A DNA stretch of 42,905 nt from Burkholderia sp. Ac-20379 (GTDB lineage: Bacteria; Pseudomonadota; Gammaproteobacteria; Burkholderiales; Burkholderiaceae): the NCBI RefSeq assembly GCF_017104645.1, contig NZ_JAAGPF010000026.1, positions 1 to 42,905 on the forward strand. The letters run 5' to 3'. Made by a program: the position numbers and the translations under genes. Below the pieces are notes generated by a model. That model ran no database searches. It was not told the DNA's origin and was given only the letters and a program-made list of their open reading frames with translations. Of this stretch, positions 1 through 7,827 are shown in pieces (within the stretch, counting starts at the first letter, position 1; each line of letters starts with the position of its first letter).

Positions 1-920
1 ACACCTACGGCGGCTCGTTCCTGTATCACCTCGACAACAACCAGGTGGTGGTCGGCTTCGTGGTCGGCCTCGGCTACTCGAACCCGTATCTGTCGCCGTT
101 CGAGGAATTCCAGCGCTACAAGACGCATCCGGAAATCCGCACGTTCCTCGAAGGCGGCAAGCGCGTGTCGTACGGCGCGCGCGCGATCACGGCGGGCGGG
201 CTGGTGTCGCTGCCGAAGACGGTGTTCCCGGGCGGCGCGCTGGTCGGCGACGACGCGGGCTTCCTGAACGCCTCGCGCATCAAGGGCAGCCATGCCGCGA
301 TCAAGACCGGCATGCTGGCCGCCGACGCCGCGTTCGAGGCCGTCCAGGCCGGCCGCGAGCGCGACGAGCTGAGCGCCTATCCGGACGCGTTCAAGCAGTC
401 GTGGCTGTACACCGAGTTGTACAAGGCGCGCAACTTCAAGCAGTGGATGGGCAAGGGCCTGTATCTGGGCACGCTGATGGTGGGCATCGAGCAGAAGCTG
501 CTGGGCGGCAACGTGCCATGGACGCTGCATCACCAGCACGCCGACCACGAGATGCTGAAGCCGGCCTCGCAATGCACCCCGATCCCGTATCCGAAGCCGG
601 ACGGCAAGCTGACGTTCGACCGCCTCTCGTCGGTGTTCATCTCGAACACCAACCACGAGGAGAACCAGCCGGCCCACCTGACGCTGAAGGATCCGAGCGT
701 GCCGGTGAACGTGAACCTGCACACCTACGCGGGCCCGGAAGCGCGCTTCTGCCCGGCCGCCGTGTACGAGTTCCAGAAGAACGACGACGGCAGCGACCGC
801 CTCGTGATCAACGCGCAGAACTGCGTGCACTGCAAGACCTGCGACATCAAGGATCCGACGCAGAACATCGTGTGGGTCACGCCGGAAGGCGGCGGCGGGC
901 CGAACTACCCGAACATGTAG
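1..920 (+). CDS. etfD: Electron transfer flavoprotein-ubiquinone oxidoreductase, C-terminal part
   Basis: This is the 3' part of ETF-QO. The frame is open from the window edge, so the start is outside. The enzyme passes electrons from reduced ETF, fed by acyl-CoA dehydrogenases, to the membrane quinone pool. About 305 residues are visible, roughly the last 55% of a usual 550-560 residue protein. Seen in the sequence: the ubiquinone/FAD-domain stretch with DDAGFLNASRIKGSHAAIK, and a C-terminal 4Fe-4S ferredoxin-like domain with CPAAVYEF followed by NCVHCKTCDIKDP, ending in the family-typical GGGGPNYPNM. The gene is closed by a perfect palindrome just downstream. The acyl-CoA dehydrogenase encoded nearby at 3654-4817 would deliver electrons to this protein via ETF, but the two genes are not in one operon. 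Confidence 0.96.
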   Translation, partial: TYGGSFLYHLDNNQVVVGFVVGLGYSNPYLSPFEEFQRYKTHPEIRTFLEGGKRVSYGARAITAGGLVSLPKTVFPGGALVGDDAGFLNASRIKGSHAAIKTGMLAADAAFEAVQAGRERDELSAYPDAFKQSWLYTELYKARNFKQWMGKGLYLGTLMVGIEQKLLGGNVPWTLHHQHADHEMLKPASQCTPIPYPKPDGKLTFDRLSSVFISNTNHEENQPAHLTLKDPSVPVNVNLHTYAGPEARFCPAAVYEFQKNDDGSDRLVINAQNCVHCKTCDIKDPTQNIVWVTPEGGGGPNYPNM

Positions 921-940
921 CGGGAAACCATCCTGGAAGA

Positions 941-976
941 CAGAGCGGGCATCATCAATTGATGATGCCCGCTCTG
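941..976. terminator. Perfect 36-bp palindrome, likely bidirectional terminator
   Basis: Two 18-nt arms (941-958 and 959-976) are exact reverse complements with no spacer, containing GAGCGGGCATCATC and its complement. It lies between the convergent ends of the ETF-QO gene (920) and the MFS gene (995), where a shared terminator is expected. There is no clear T tract on either side, so intrinsic termination is inferred from the stem alone. Confidence 0.7.
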
Positions 977-994
977 ATTGCATTACATGGTTGG

Positions 995-2380
995 CTAGGT
1001 CGACTGCTTGGTTGCCAGGCTTGATGCCATATCGTCAGGCCCTTGCGTTTCAATCTCTTCGAGCGATTGCTGACTCGTTTCAACACGGAGCAAGACGATG
1101 GCGATGGTAAGTAAAACGAATACCACGGTGACCATCGAGATGACGCCGGAGACACCGAACTTCTGATAGAGAAAGAGTGCGAGGTAGGGCGTACCAATCG
1201 AAGACGCGCGTCCGCACGTGCCCGCGATGCCGGTGCCACGGAGGCGCAGGGAGGTCGGGAACAGTTCCGGGATATAGCCGAACAGCCCCAGCGTCGTCAG
1301 CGTGTAAATCGACGTCACCAGGCCGAATCCGACGGCAATGATGGCGGCAGGCTCGCGCAGCGACACGTAGATCCAGCCGAGCACGATGCTGACCGCGAGC
1401 GAAAGGATGATGCCTCTTGCACGCCCCAGACGGTCAGCGATGGCGTAGCCAATCAGGCCGCCGACAGGCGAGCCAATCGACATCAGAAATACGAACCCCA
1501 GAGACTTCACGACCGACAGGCCTTCCGAAACGAAGAACGTCGGAAGCCACGCGATAAAGCCGTACAGACCGACATTGACGCCGACAGCAGTCAGCGCTGC
1601 CACGAAGGTGCGGCTGGCCATACCCTTCGCGAACAGGCGCGAAATCGGAACGCGGCCTGCTTTCACAGCCGTGATCTGGAGCGGCGGCGGCAACTCGCCA
1701 ACTTGCGCGCGAACCTGGCGTTCAATGTCGGCCAGTGTCGCTTCGGCCTCCTCGATGCGGCCGACCGATTCGAGCCAGCGCGGCGACTCGGGCATGCGAT
1801 GGCGAAGGAACCAGACGAACAGTGCCCCGATGCCGGCGAGCGCGAACATGTAGCGCCAGCCGAGGTGGGGGATGACCCAGTAGCCTGCGGCCAGCGCAGC
1901 GAACAAGCCGCTGTTGGTGACGACCGCCAGCAACGAGACCCACTTGCCGCGGGTAGCCGGCGGCACGAATTCGGCCAGTGTTCCTGCCGCAACGACCAAT
2001 TCGGCACCCAGGCCGATACCCATGACAAATCGCAGGAAGATGAGCCATTCGATCGTCGGGGCGAAGCAGGCTGCAATCGAGGCGATACCGAAAACGGCGA
2101 GATTGAGCTGGTAGGAATAACGTCGTCCCAGCCAGTCGCCAACCTGGCCCGCTGCAAATGCGCCAATCATCATGCCGACGAAGGTCGACGAGATGAACAT
2201 CGCGCCATGATGGAGGTCAGTGAAACCTTCCTTGACCATGGATGCGACTGCGCCGTTCGCCAGGTAAATGTCGAATGCGTCCAGGAAGGCGCCACCGGCG
2301 ATGAGCCAGAGAATCTTCCAATGAAAGCGTGAAATCGGCAGGCGGTCGAGGCGGCCTGCCGCATTGACTGTGGTGGGCAT
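995..2380 (-). CDS. MFS transporter, metabolite:H+ symporter type
   Basis: A 461-residue major facilitator protein with about twelve hydrophobic segments. MFS hallmarks seen are GRRYS after TM2, a long amphipathic central loop following RHRMPESPRWL, and PELFPTSLRLRGTGIAG near TM10-11, as in sugar/aromatic-acid-type carriers. The start is placed at the ATG at 2380 because GGAG sits 8 nt upstream; an in-frame ATG 39 nt further upstream lacks a comparable ribosome site. It is the last gene of a minus-strand operon with a hydratase, an acyl-CoA dehydrogenase and a CoA-transferase, 81 nt after the CoA-transferase stop. It is therefore inferred to import the carboxylate that the operon activates. 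The actual substrate is unknown. Confidence 0.88.
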   Translation of the reverse strand: MPTTVNAAGRLDRLPISRFHWKILWLIAGGAFLDAFDIYLANGAVASMVKEGFTDLHHGAMFISSTFVGMMIGAFAAGQVGDWLGRRYSYQLNLAVFGIASIAACFAPTIEWLIFLRFVMGIGLGAELVVAAGTLAEFVPPATRGKWVSLLAVVTNSGLFAALAAGYWVIPHLGWRYMFALAGIGALFVWFLRHRMPESPRWLESVGRIEEAEATLADIERQVRAQVGELPPPLQITAVKAGRVPISRLFAKGMASRTFVAALTAVGVNVGLYGFIAWLPTFFVSEGLSVVKSLGFVFLMSIGSPVGGLIGYAIADRLGRARGIILSLAVSIVLGWIYVSLREPAAIIAVGFGLVTSIYTLTTLGLFGYIPELFPTSLRLRGTGIAGTCGRASSIGTPYLALFLYQKFGVSGVISMVTVVFVLLTIAIVLLRVETSQQSLEEIETQGPDDMASSLATKQST

Positions 2381-2461
2381 ATCAGTGTCTCCAATGTTTT
2401 CGGCCCCGACCTGGCTCAAGCAGAAGTGGGGCCGCTTTAATGTTGCGTTCCGGCTCGCCAG

Positions 2462-3640
2462 CTACACGGCGTTTTGCTCGTGGAGACCGGCAATCTGTTC
2501 TTCGTTGAAGCCGAGTTCGCGCAGGATGTCGTCGGTGTGCTCGCCGAGTGCCGGCACCGGGTCCATCCGCGGTGCGTCCGCCGCGAGAAACCCGGGGGGC
2601 AGCAGCGCCGGTACCTTGCCAGCCGGCGTATCGATGGTCGTCCACCGTTCGCGAGCAATGAGCTGTGCGTGTTTCCAAACGCTCGCCATGTCGTTCATAT
2701 GGGCGTTGGCAATCTTCGCCGTCTCGAGCCTGTCGATGACGGCGTCGGACGTCAGGCTCGAGAACGCGCCCTCAATCAGCGTCTTCAGTTCGGAGCGGTG
2801 CGCGACACGACGGCTGTTCGAAGAAAAGCGGTCGTCCGCCGCGAGGTCCGGCTGCTGAATCACGGTGTCGCAGAACTGCTTCCATTCGCGTTCGTTCTGC
2901 AGGCCCAGCATCACGGTTTTTCCGTCACCGGCGACGAAGGGGCCATACGGATAGATGGTCGCGTGCGAGGCCCCGGCACGCTGTGGAGGCTGCTGCCCCT
3001 CGTAGGCGTAGTAGAGCGGATAGCCCATCCACTCGACCATGCTTTCGAGCATGGAGATGTCGATGTGGCGCCCTTCGCCTGTCTTTACACGAGCCAGCAA
3101 CGCACCGAGGATGTTCGTGTAGGCGTACATCCCTGCGGCGATGTCGGCAATCGAGCAGCCGGCCTTGGATGGTTCGTCGGCGCCGCCAGTAATCGACAGA
3201 AAACCGGACTCGCTTTGAATGAGAAGGTCATAGGCCTTCTTGTCGCGATACGGGCCATTGAGTCCGTATCCGGAGATATCGCAGACAATCAGCTTGGGAT
3301 ACCGCTTGCGCAGGGTCTCGTAGTCGAGGCCCAGGCGCTGCGTGGCGCCGGGGGCCAGGTTCTGGACGAAGACATCGGCGTCAGCCAGCAGCCGATGCAC
3401 GACGTCGAGCGCCGCAGCCTGCTTCACGTCGAGCGTGAGACTTTCCTTCGAGCGATTGGTCCAGACGAAATGTGAGGCAAGGCCATGCACACGTTCGTCA
3501 TAGTTACGCGCGAAGTCGCCCACGCCCGGCCGTTCGATCTTGATGACGCGGGCGCCCAGGTCGGCGAGTTGACGCGTACAGAACGGTGCGGCGATGGCGT
3601 GCTCGAACGTGACGACACGAATTCCTTCGAGTGGCAACAT
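2462..3640 (-). CDS. Class III (CaiB/BaiF family) CoA-transferase
   Basis: A 392-residue protein that would move CoA from a donor thioester such as succinyl-CoA to a carboxylic acid. It begins LEGIRVVTFEHAIAAPFCT and contains the interlocked-dimer family signatures LADLGARVIKIERPG and GDFAR. KKAYDLL carries the expected catalytic aspartate at about residue 138. The length fits the family (380-430). It starts 13 nt after the acyl-CoA dehydrogenase stop, so the two are probably co-transcribed and possibly translationally coupled. Relatives act on formyl-, carnitine-, mesaconate-, itaconate- and benzylsuccinate-type substrates. With a dehydrogenase and a hydratase beside it, activation of a dicarboxylic or branched short acid is the likeliest role; the exact acid is not readable. 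Confidence 0.92.
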   Translation of the reverse strand: MLPLEGIRVVTFEHAIAAPFCTRQLADLGARVIKIERPGVGDFARNYDERVHGLASHFVWTNRSKESLTLDVKQAAALDVVHRLLADADVFVQNLAPGATQRLGLDYETLRKRYPKLIVCDISGYGLNGPYRDKKAYDLLIQSESGFLSITGGADEPSKAGCSIADIAAGMYAYTNILGALLARVKTGEGRHIDISMLESMVEWMGYPLYYAYEGQQPPQRAGASHATIYPYGPFVAGDGKTVMLGLQNEREWKQFCDTVIQQPDLAADDRFSSNSRRVAHRSELKTLIEGAFSSLTSDAVIDRLETAKIANAHMNDMASVWKHAQLIARERWTTIDTPAGKVPALLPPGFLAADAPRMDPVPALGEHTDDILRELGFNEEQIAGLHEQNAV

Positions 3641-3653
3641 GTCCAGGCTCCGG

Positions 3654-4817
3654 TTAGAACGACCGCGGCAGACCGAGGATGTGTTCGGCGACGTACGACA
3701 GAATCAGGTTCGTCGAAATCGGCGCGACCTGATACAGGCGCGTCTCGCGGAACTTGCGCTCGACGTCGTATTCGCACGCGAAGCCGAAGCCACCGTGGAA
3801 TTGCAGGCATGCGTTGGCGGCTTCCCACGAAGCGTCCGCAGCCAGCAGCTTGGCCATGTTCGCCTGCGCACCGCATTGCTGGTGCGCATCGAAGCGACGG
3901 GCCGCCTCGAAGCGCATGAGGCTGGCGGCTTCGACGTTGATGTACGAGCGGGCGATGGGGAACTGGACACCCTGGTTCTGGCCGATGGGGCGACCGAACA
4001 CGACGCGGTCCTTCACATACTGCGAAACCTTGTCGACGAACCAGTAGCCGTCGCCGATGCATTCCGCGGCAATCAGCGTGCGCTCGGCATTCAGGCCGTC
4101 AAGAATGTATTTGAAGCCCTTGCCTTCCTCGCCGATGAGGTTTTCGGCCGGAATTTCGAGGTTGTCGAAGAACAGCTCGTTCGTCTCGTGATTCACCATG
4201 TTGGGAATCGGACGCACCGTCATGCCGTTCTTGACCGCGTCGTGCAGGTCGACGATGAAAATCGACATGCCTTCGCTCTTCTTCTTCACGTCCGCGAGCG
4301 GCGTGGTGCGCGCAAGCAGAATCATCAGGTCGGAGTGCTGGATGCGGGAGATCCACACCTTCTGGCCATTGATGACGTAGCGGTCGCCCTTGCGAACAGC
4401 GGTGGTCTTGATTTTCGTCGTATCGGTGCCAGTCGTCGGCTCGGTCACCCCCATCGATTGCAGGCGCAATTCGCCGGATGCGATTTTCGGCAGATAGCGC
4501 GCCTTCTGTTCGTCGGAGCCGTGGCGCAGCAACGTGCCCATGTTGTACATCTGGCCATGGCAAGCGCCGGAGTTGCCACCGCTGCGATTGATTTCTTCCA
4601 TGATGACCGACGCTTCGGTCAGGCCCAGTCCCGAGCCACCGTATTCCTGGGGAATCAGTGCGGCGAGCCAACCGGCTTTGGTCAGTGCATCGACGAAGTC
4701 GGCCGGATAGCCGCGGTCCTCGTCGACCTTGCGGAAGTATTCCGCGGAGAACTGGCTGCAGAGGTCGCGGACGGCGTCGCGGATGTCCTGGTACGGGTCG
4801 TTGATGAGGTCGTTCAT
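3654..4817 (-). CDS. Acyl-CoA dehydrogenase with IVD-type catalytic glutamate position
   Basis: A 387-residue flavoprotein with the three-domain acyl-CoA dehydrogenase layout. The N-terminal helical domain has LIPQEYGGSGLG. The FAD-contact strand has MGVTEPTTGTDTT and INGQKVWIS. The C-terminal helical domain has RVVFGRPIGQNQG and QFHGGFGFACEYDVER. In medium-chain enzymes the catalytic base lies in a YEGT-like motif near the C terminus; here the matching stretch reads YQVAPIST and has no acid. A glutamate at about residue 245 in GLNAERTLIAA aligns with the isovaleryl/long-chain-type base, so the enzyme is probably active with a branched or unusual acyl-CoA. The gene lies between the hydratase (26 nt) and the CoA-transferase (13 nt), consistent with alpha,beta-oxidation of the thioester made by the transferase. 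Confidence 0.93.
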   Translation of the reverse strand: MNDLINDPYQDIRDAVRDLCSQFSAEYFRKVDEDRGYPADFVDALTKAGWLAALIPQEYGGSGLGLTEASVIMEEINRSGGNSGACHGQMYNMGTLLRHGSDEQKARYLPKIASGELRLQSMGVTEPTTGTDTTKIKTTAVRKGDRYVINGQKVWISRIQHSDLMILLARTTPLADVKKKSEGMSIFIVDLHDAVKNGMTVRPIPNMVNHETNELFFDNLEIPAENLIGEEGKGFKYILDGLNAERTLIAAECIGDGYWFVDKVSQYVKDRVVFGRPIGQNQGVQFPIARSYINVEAASLMRFEAARRFDAHQQCGAQANMAKLLAADASWEAANACLQFHGGFGFACEYDVERKFRETRLYQVAPISTNLILSYVAEHILGLPRSF

Positions 4818-4843
4818 GGTGATATTCCGTTTGATTGTTCGAT

Positions 4844-5686
4844 TCAGGCGAGGACGGCATTGGCCGACATGGTCAGCCAGCCGTCGTGGTCCGCAGCCCA
4901 GAGCTGAATGGTCTTTCCGTCGTCCAGGCGCCGGCCGCTGACCGAGAAGCTCTCGCCCAGAAACGTGGGGCGTACGGCCTTGTAGGTGTATTCGCGCACG
5001 ATGGCGCCCGGCACGAATCGCGCGACGGTGTCGAGCAGCAACGTCGCGATGAGCGGGCCGTGGACCACCAAATCCGGGTAGCCCTCGGTGCTTTGCGCGT
5101 ACTGGCGGTCGTAATGGATCCGATGGCCATTGAACGTCAGCGCCGAATAGCGAAACAGGAGCACTTCGGTCGGGTCGATGATGCGTTCCCAGTCCGCACC
5201 GAACGGAGCGGCGGTGGGCGCTGGCTCCTTCTGGCCGGGCGTGGCCGCTTCGCGATAGACGATGTCCTGTTCCTCGCGAATCAGGCGCTCGCCGGCCGAT
5301 GTGATGTCGTGGCGTACGGTAACGAACGCCAGGCGGCCGCTGCGGCCTTCCTTGTGCTCAGTGGCGACGATGCTGGATTCACGTGTGGCGGTCGAGCCGA
5401 TGACGAGCGGGGCATGGAACGTGAACCGTCCGCCGGCGGCCATTCGTCGAGGCAGCCCGAGGTCGGGGAGAAACCCCCCCGTCTTCGGATGGCCGTCCTG
5501 GCCGATTTCCGCCTGAGGCGCGGCCGACCAGAAATACAGCCAATGCCACATCGGGGGGAGCGGTTGAGACGACTGCGGAACGGATGCACTGTCGAGCGTG
5601 GCCGCAAGCGCGGCGGCGGGTGCTGGGGCGATGAAGTCGGTCGTGGCCTGACTTGCCGGTTGCACGGGGATACTTTGCGGTGTCAT
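4844..5686 (-). CDS. HTD2/FAS1-like acyl-CoA hydratase (mesaconyl-C4-CoA hydratase-like)
   Basis: A 280-residue double hot-dog protein of the FAS1-like dehydratase/MaoC superfamily. The N-terminal hot dog includes MWHWLYFW, GLPRRMAAGGRF and a long strand set. The C-terminal hot dog carries the hydratase-2 active-site stretch FRYSALTFNGHRIHYD, with the catalytic-type Asn/His/Asp pattern, followed by DLVVHGPL. Relatives include mesaconyl-C4-CoA hydratase and HTD2. The start is set at the ATG at 5686, which has GGAG 7 nt upstream; the open frame runs 102 nt further, but that extension crosses probable promoter DNA. First gene of the operon, divergent from a LysR gene. Expected role: hydration of the enoyl-CoA produced by the neighbouring dehydrogenase. 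Confidence 0.85.
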   Translation of the reverse strand: MTPQSIPVQPASQATTDFIAPAPAAALAATLDSASVPQSSQPLPPMWHWLYFWSAAPQAEIGQDGHPKTGGFLPDLGLPRRMAAGGRFTFHAPLVIGSTATRESSIVATEHKEGRSGRLAFVTVRHDITSAGERLIREEQDIVYREAATPGQKEPAPTAAPFGADWERIIDPTEVLLFRYSALTFNGHRIHYDRQYAQSTEGYPDLVVHGPLIATLLLDTVARFVPGAIVREYTYKAVRPTFLGESFSVSGRRLDDGKTIQLWAADHDGWLTMSANAVLA

Positions 5687-5783
5687 TTCAGTCTCCAGCG
5701 CCGGTAGTCGGCGCTTTGGAATTGGAATGAACCGACTGTATGGGATTGCGGGCTGGGGCAGGAAATACCGATTGATTGTGCCC

Positions 5784-5804
5784 GTCATAGGGGTATCCTA
5801 TGAC
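5784..5804. promoter_or_regulatory. LysR-type operator palindrome
   Basis: GTCATAGG-N5-CCTATGAC is a perfect 8-bp inverted repeat. Its core fits the LysR consensus T-N11-A (TAGGGGTATCCTA). It lies 23 nt before the LysR start and about 97 nt before the divergent hydratase start, the usual place of an autoregulatory and activating LysR site. Confidence 0.72.
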
Positions 5805-5827
5805 CTGTTCCGGCAATCAAGGGCACC

Positions 5828-6775
5828 ATGGACATTCGCCAGCTTCGTTACTTTGTGAACATCGTCGAGTACGGAAGCTTGGGGAAGGCTGCCGAGATGC
5901 TCTATGTGGCGCAGCCGTCCTTGAGCCAGCAGATGTCCAAGCTCGAGAATGATCTGGGCGTCGCGCTGCTGATTCGGAGTCCGCAGGGCGTCAAGCCGAC
6001 GCCGTCCGGAGAGGCGCTTTACCGGCATGCCCGAACCGTTCTCCACCAGATGGAGCAGTTGCGGCAGGAAGTGGTCGAGGGCATCGGTGCCGAGTCGGGC
6101 ACGGTGGCGATCGGGCTTCCCACCACGATGTCCGCAGTGCTGGCCATATCGGTGTTGAAACGGGTTCGCGAGCGTTTCCCCGGAATTCGGCTCCAGCTGA
6201 TCGAGAGCATGAGCGGGTATTTGACCGAACTGCTGGTCAATGGTCGCCTCGATCTGGCGATTCTCTTTCGCGAATCCAATACGGTGGGGATAACAGCGAT
6301 TCCCCTGTTCGACGAAGAGCTGTACGTGATGGGCGAAATCGAAGGGCTCCCCGAGCGCTCCCGTACTTGCCCGTTGGCGGCACTCGGTGGCCTGCCCTTG
6401 ATCGCGCCAGGAGAAGCCAATGGCCTGCGGAGGCTACTCGAGCGGACCTTCGGCCGGGAGCAGGTTCCACTGAACATTGTTGCCGACATCGATTCGCTGC
6501 CTACGTTGCTCGCCGCGGCGAAGTCGGGCGAGGCTGCGACGATCTTGCCTGCCTCCGCCGTCGCGGCTCACTCGGCCAAGGACCGGCCGAAGATGAGGCG
6601 CATCGTGGATCCGGTTATCGAGCGGCCCGCGAGTCTTTGCTGGCCGAGCTGGTTGCCTGTCAGTTCGGCCTCTCTCGCGGTTCGGAAGGTCATCATTGAA
6701 TTGGTCACCGAGCTCGGCGGCAGAGGCGACTGGATGGGGATCTCCCTGCGCGAATCGTCTCCTGATGCCGATTAA
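5828..6775 (+). CDS. LysR-family transcriptional regulator (hydratase operon)
   Basis: A 315-residue LysR protein. The N-terminal winged helix-turn-helix is DIRQLRYFVNIVEYGSLGKA followed by QPSLSQQMSKLE (residues 2-60). The effector-binding domain (about 90-300) starts at GTVAIGLPTTMSA. The Gly-Ser-Leu-Gly-Lys-Ala helix resembles the Nac/CynR branch. AAGGG lies just before the ATG. It diverges from the CoA-ester operon at 5686-995 across a perfect palindrome, so it most likely controls that operon and itself. Its 3' end overlaps the 3' end of the next, convergent LysR gene by 4 nt. Confidence 0.93.
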   Translation: MDIRQLRYFVNIVEYGSLGKAAEMLYVAQPSLSQQMSKLENDLGVALLIRSPQGVKPTPSGEALYRHARTVLHQMEQLRQEVVEGIGAESGTVAIGLPTTMSAVLAISVLKRVRERFPGIRLQLIESMSGYLTELLVNGRLDLAILFRESNTVGITAIPLFDEELYVMGEIEGLPERSRTCPLAALGGLPLIAPGEANGLRRLLERTFGREQVPLNIVADIDSLPTLLAAAKSGEAATILPASAVAAHSAKDRPKMRRIVDPVIERPASLCWPSWLPVSSASLAVRKVIIELVTELGGRGDWMGISLRESSPDAD

Positions 6776-7710
6776 CCGGCGGCAGTCGCAATCCAGCGAG
6801 AGGGCCAATCGTTATTGGCCACGGCCTCGCGGATAACCTCCACCAGCAGCTGCGTGGTGCAGCGGACTGGCGTCGCCAGACGCCGAAGGTTGGGTAGCGC
6901 GAGCGAGATTTGCCTGACGAGCTCCGGCTCGGTGAGCGGCGCGGCCTTGAGTTTTCCTTGGGCAAGTTCGTCTTGTATCGCAATGCTCGGGAGAATGGTA
7001 TAGCCATGCCCACCGATGACCAGGCTCTTCTGGACATCCAGCGAGTTGGTCGCGGTAACCACGTCAAACTTCACACCGGTGTCGCGGCATGCGCGATCCA
7101 GCAGACTGCGAATGGCATGTGGCGAGCTCGTCACAATCATTGGCCAGCGGTCCAGTTCACTGAAGCGGACTGGCGTCTCGAGTTGCAGCGATGACGACGC
7201 CGAACCTACCAGCATCAGGTTTTCTTCAAGCAGAGGTTGGGCTTGAAGCGTCGGTAGCGTTCGTGCGTCGTAGAGAAGGGCTGCATCTATCTCGCCTGCT
7301 TCAAGCCATTGAAGCAGGTGGCCGGCGTAGCCGACCACGATGCGCAGTTCAATGGCCGGGTATTGAGCCTTGATGCGCCCGACGAGCGGCCCTGCCAGGA
7401 GGCCTGACGTGCTCGGGAGCAGTCCGATGGTCGCGATGCCCGAGACTGCCGCGGTGGAGGGCTGAATCTCCGCGCGTGCCCGATCCAATTCCAGCAGCGC
7501 GCGCCGCGCGTACTCGACAAGGATGTCGCCTGCATCCGTCAATTCCATTCCGTACCTGCCTCGCTCGAAGAGCGACGTGCCGATGTCCTCTTCCAGCAGC
7601 TTGAGCTGACGCGATACCGCCGGTTGGACGATGTGCAGCGCCTCGGCTGCCCTCGTTACGCTGCCTGCCTCCGCAACGGCAAGCAGCGCGCGGAGTTGCT
7701 TGATGTCCAT
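6772..7710 (-). CDS. LysR-family transcriptional regulator (decarboxylase operon)
   Basis: A 312-residue LysR protein. The N-terminal DNA-binding domain is DIKQLRALLAVAEAGSVTRA followed by QPAVSRQLKLLEEDIG. The remaining two-thirds is a type 2 periplasmic-fold effector domain beginning GIATIGLLPSTSGLLAG. It is divergent from the split thiamine-diphosphate decarboxylase genes, with a perfect 9-bp-arm palindrome between them, and is presumably their regulator. The start ATG at 7708-7710 was chosen because it gives the standard LysR N terminus with no extension. The tail-to-tail 4-nt overlap with the preceding LysR gene leaves no room for a terminator between the two. Confidence 0.92.
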   Translation of the reverse strand: MDIKQLRALLAVAEAGSVTRAAEALHIVQPAVSRQLKLLEEDIGTSLFERGRYGMELTDAGDILVEYARRALLELDRARAEIQPSTAAVSGIATIGLLPSTSGLLAGPLVGRIKAQYPAIELRIVVGYAGHLLQWLEAGEIDAALLYDARTLPTLQAQPLLEENLMLVGSASSSLQLETPVRFSELDRWPMIVTSSPHAIRSLLDRACRDTGVKFDVVTATNSLDVQKSLVIGGHGYTILPSIAIQDELAQGKLKAAPLTEPELVRQISLALPNLRRLATPVRCTTQLLVEVIREAVANNDWPSRWIATAAG

Positions 7711-7738
7711 AGTGGATACCCCTTCTCATCCATGCCGT

Positions 7739-7760
7739 TTTGTGATTTCTGAATCACAAA
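7739..7760. promoter_or_regulatory. Operator palindrome in the LysR/decarboxylase divergent promoter
   Basis: TTTGTGATT-TCTG-AATCACAAA is a perfect 9-bp inverted repeat with a 4-nt spacer. It is centred about 40 nt from the LysR start and 78 nt from the decarboxylase start. A further half site, TATGTGATTTTATGA, follows at about 7781-7795. The two together suggest a recognition site plus an activation site for the divergent LysR protein. Confidence 0.68.
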
Positions 7761-7827
7761 TCTCTATTTCTGGGCCGTTTGTATGTGATTTTATGATAGC
7801 GCCATCCACCTAGTTGAGGAGTGAAAC

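Noticed and set aside
3594..4907. Long plus-strand frame opposite the acyl-CoA dehydrogenase
   Set aside because: No motif or ribosome site; the minus-strand frame is a clear acyl-CoA dehydrogenase.
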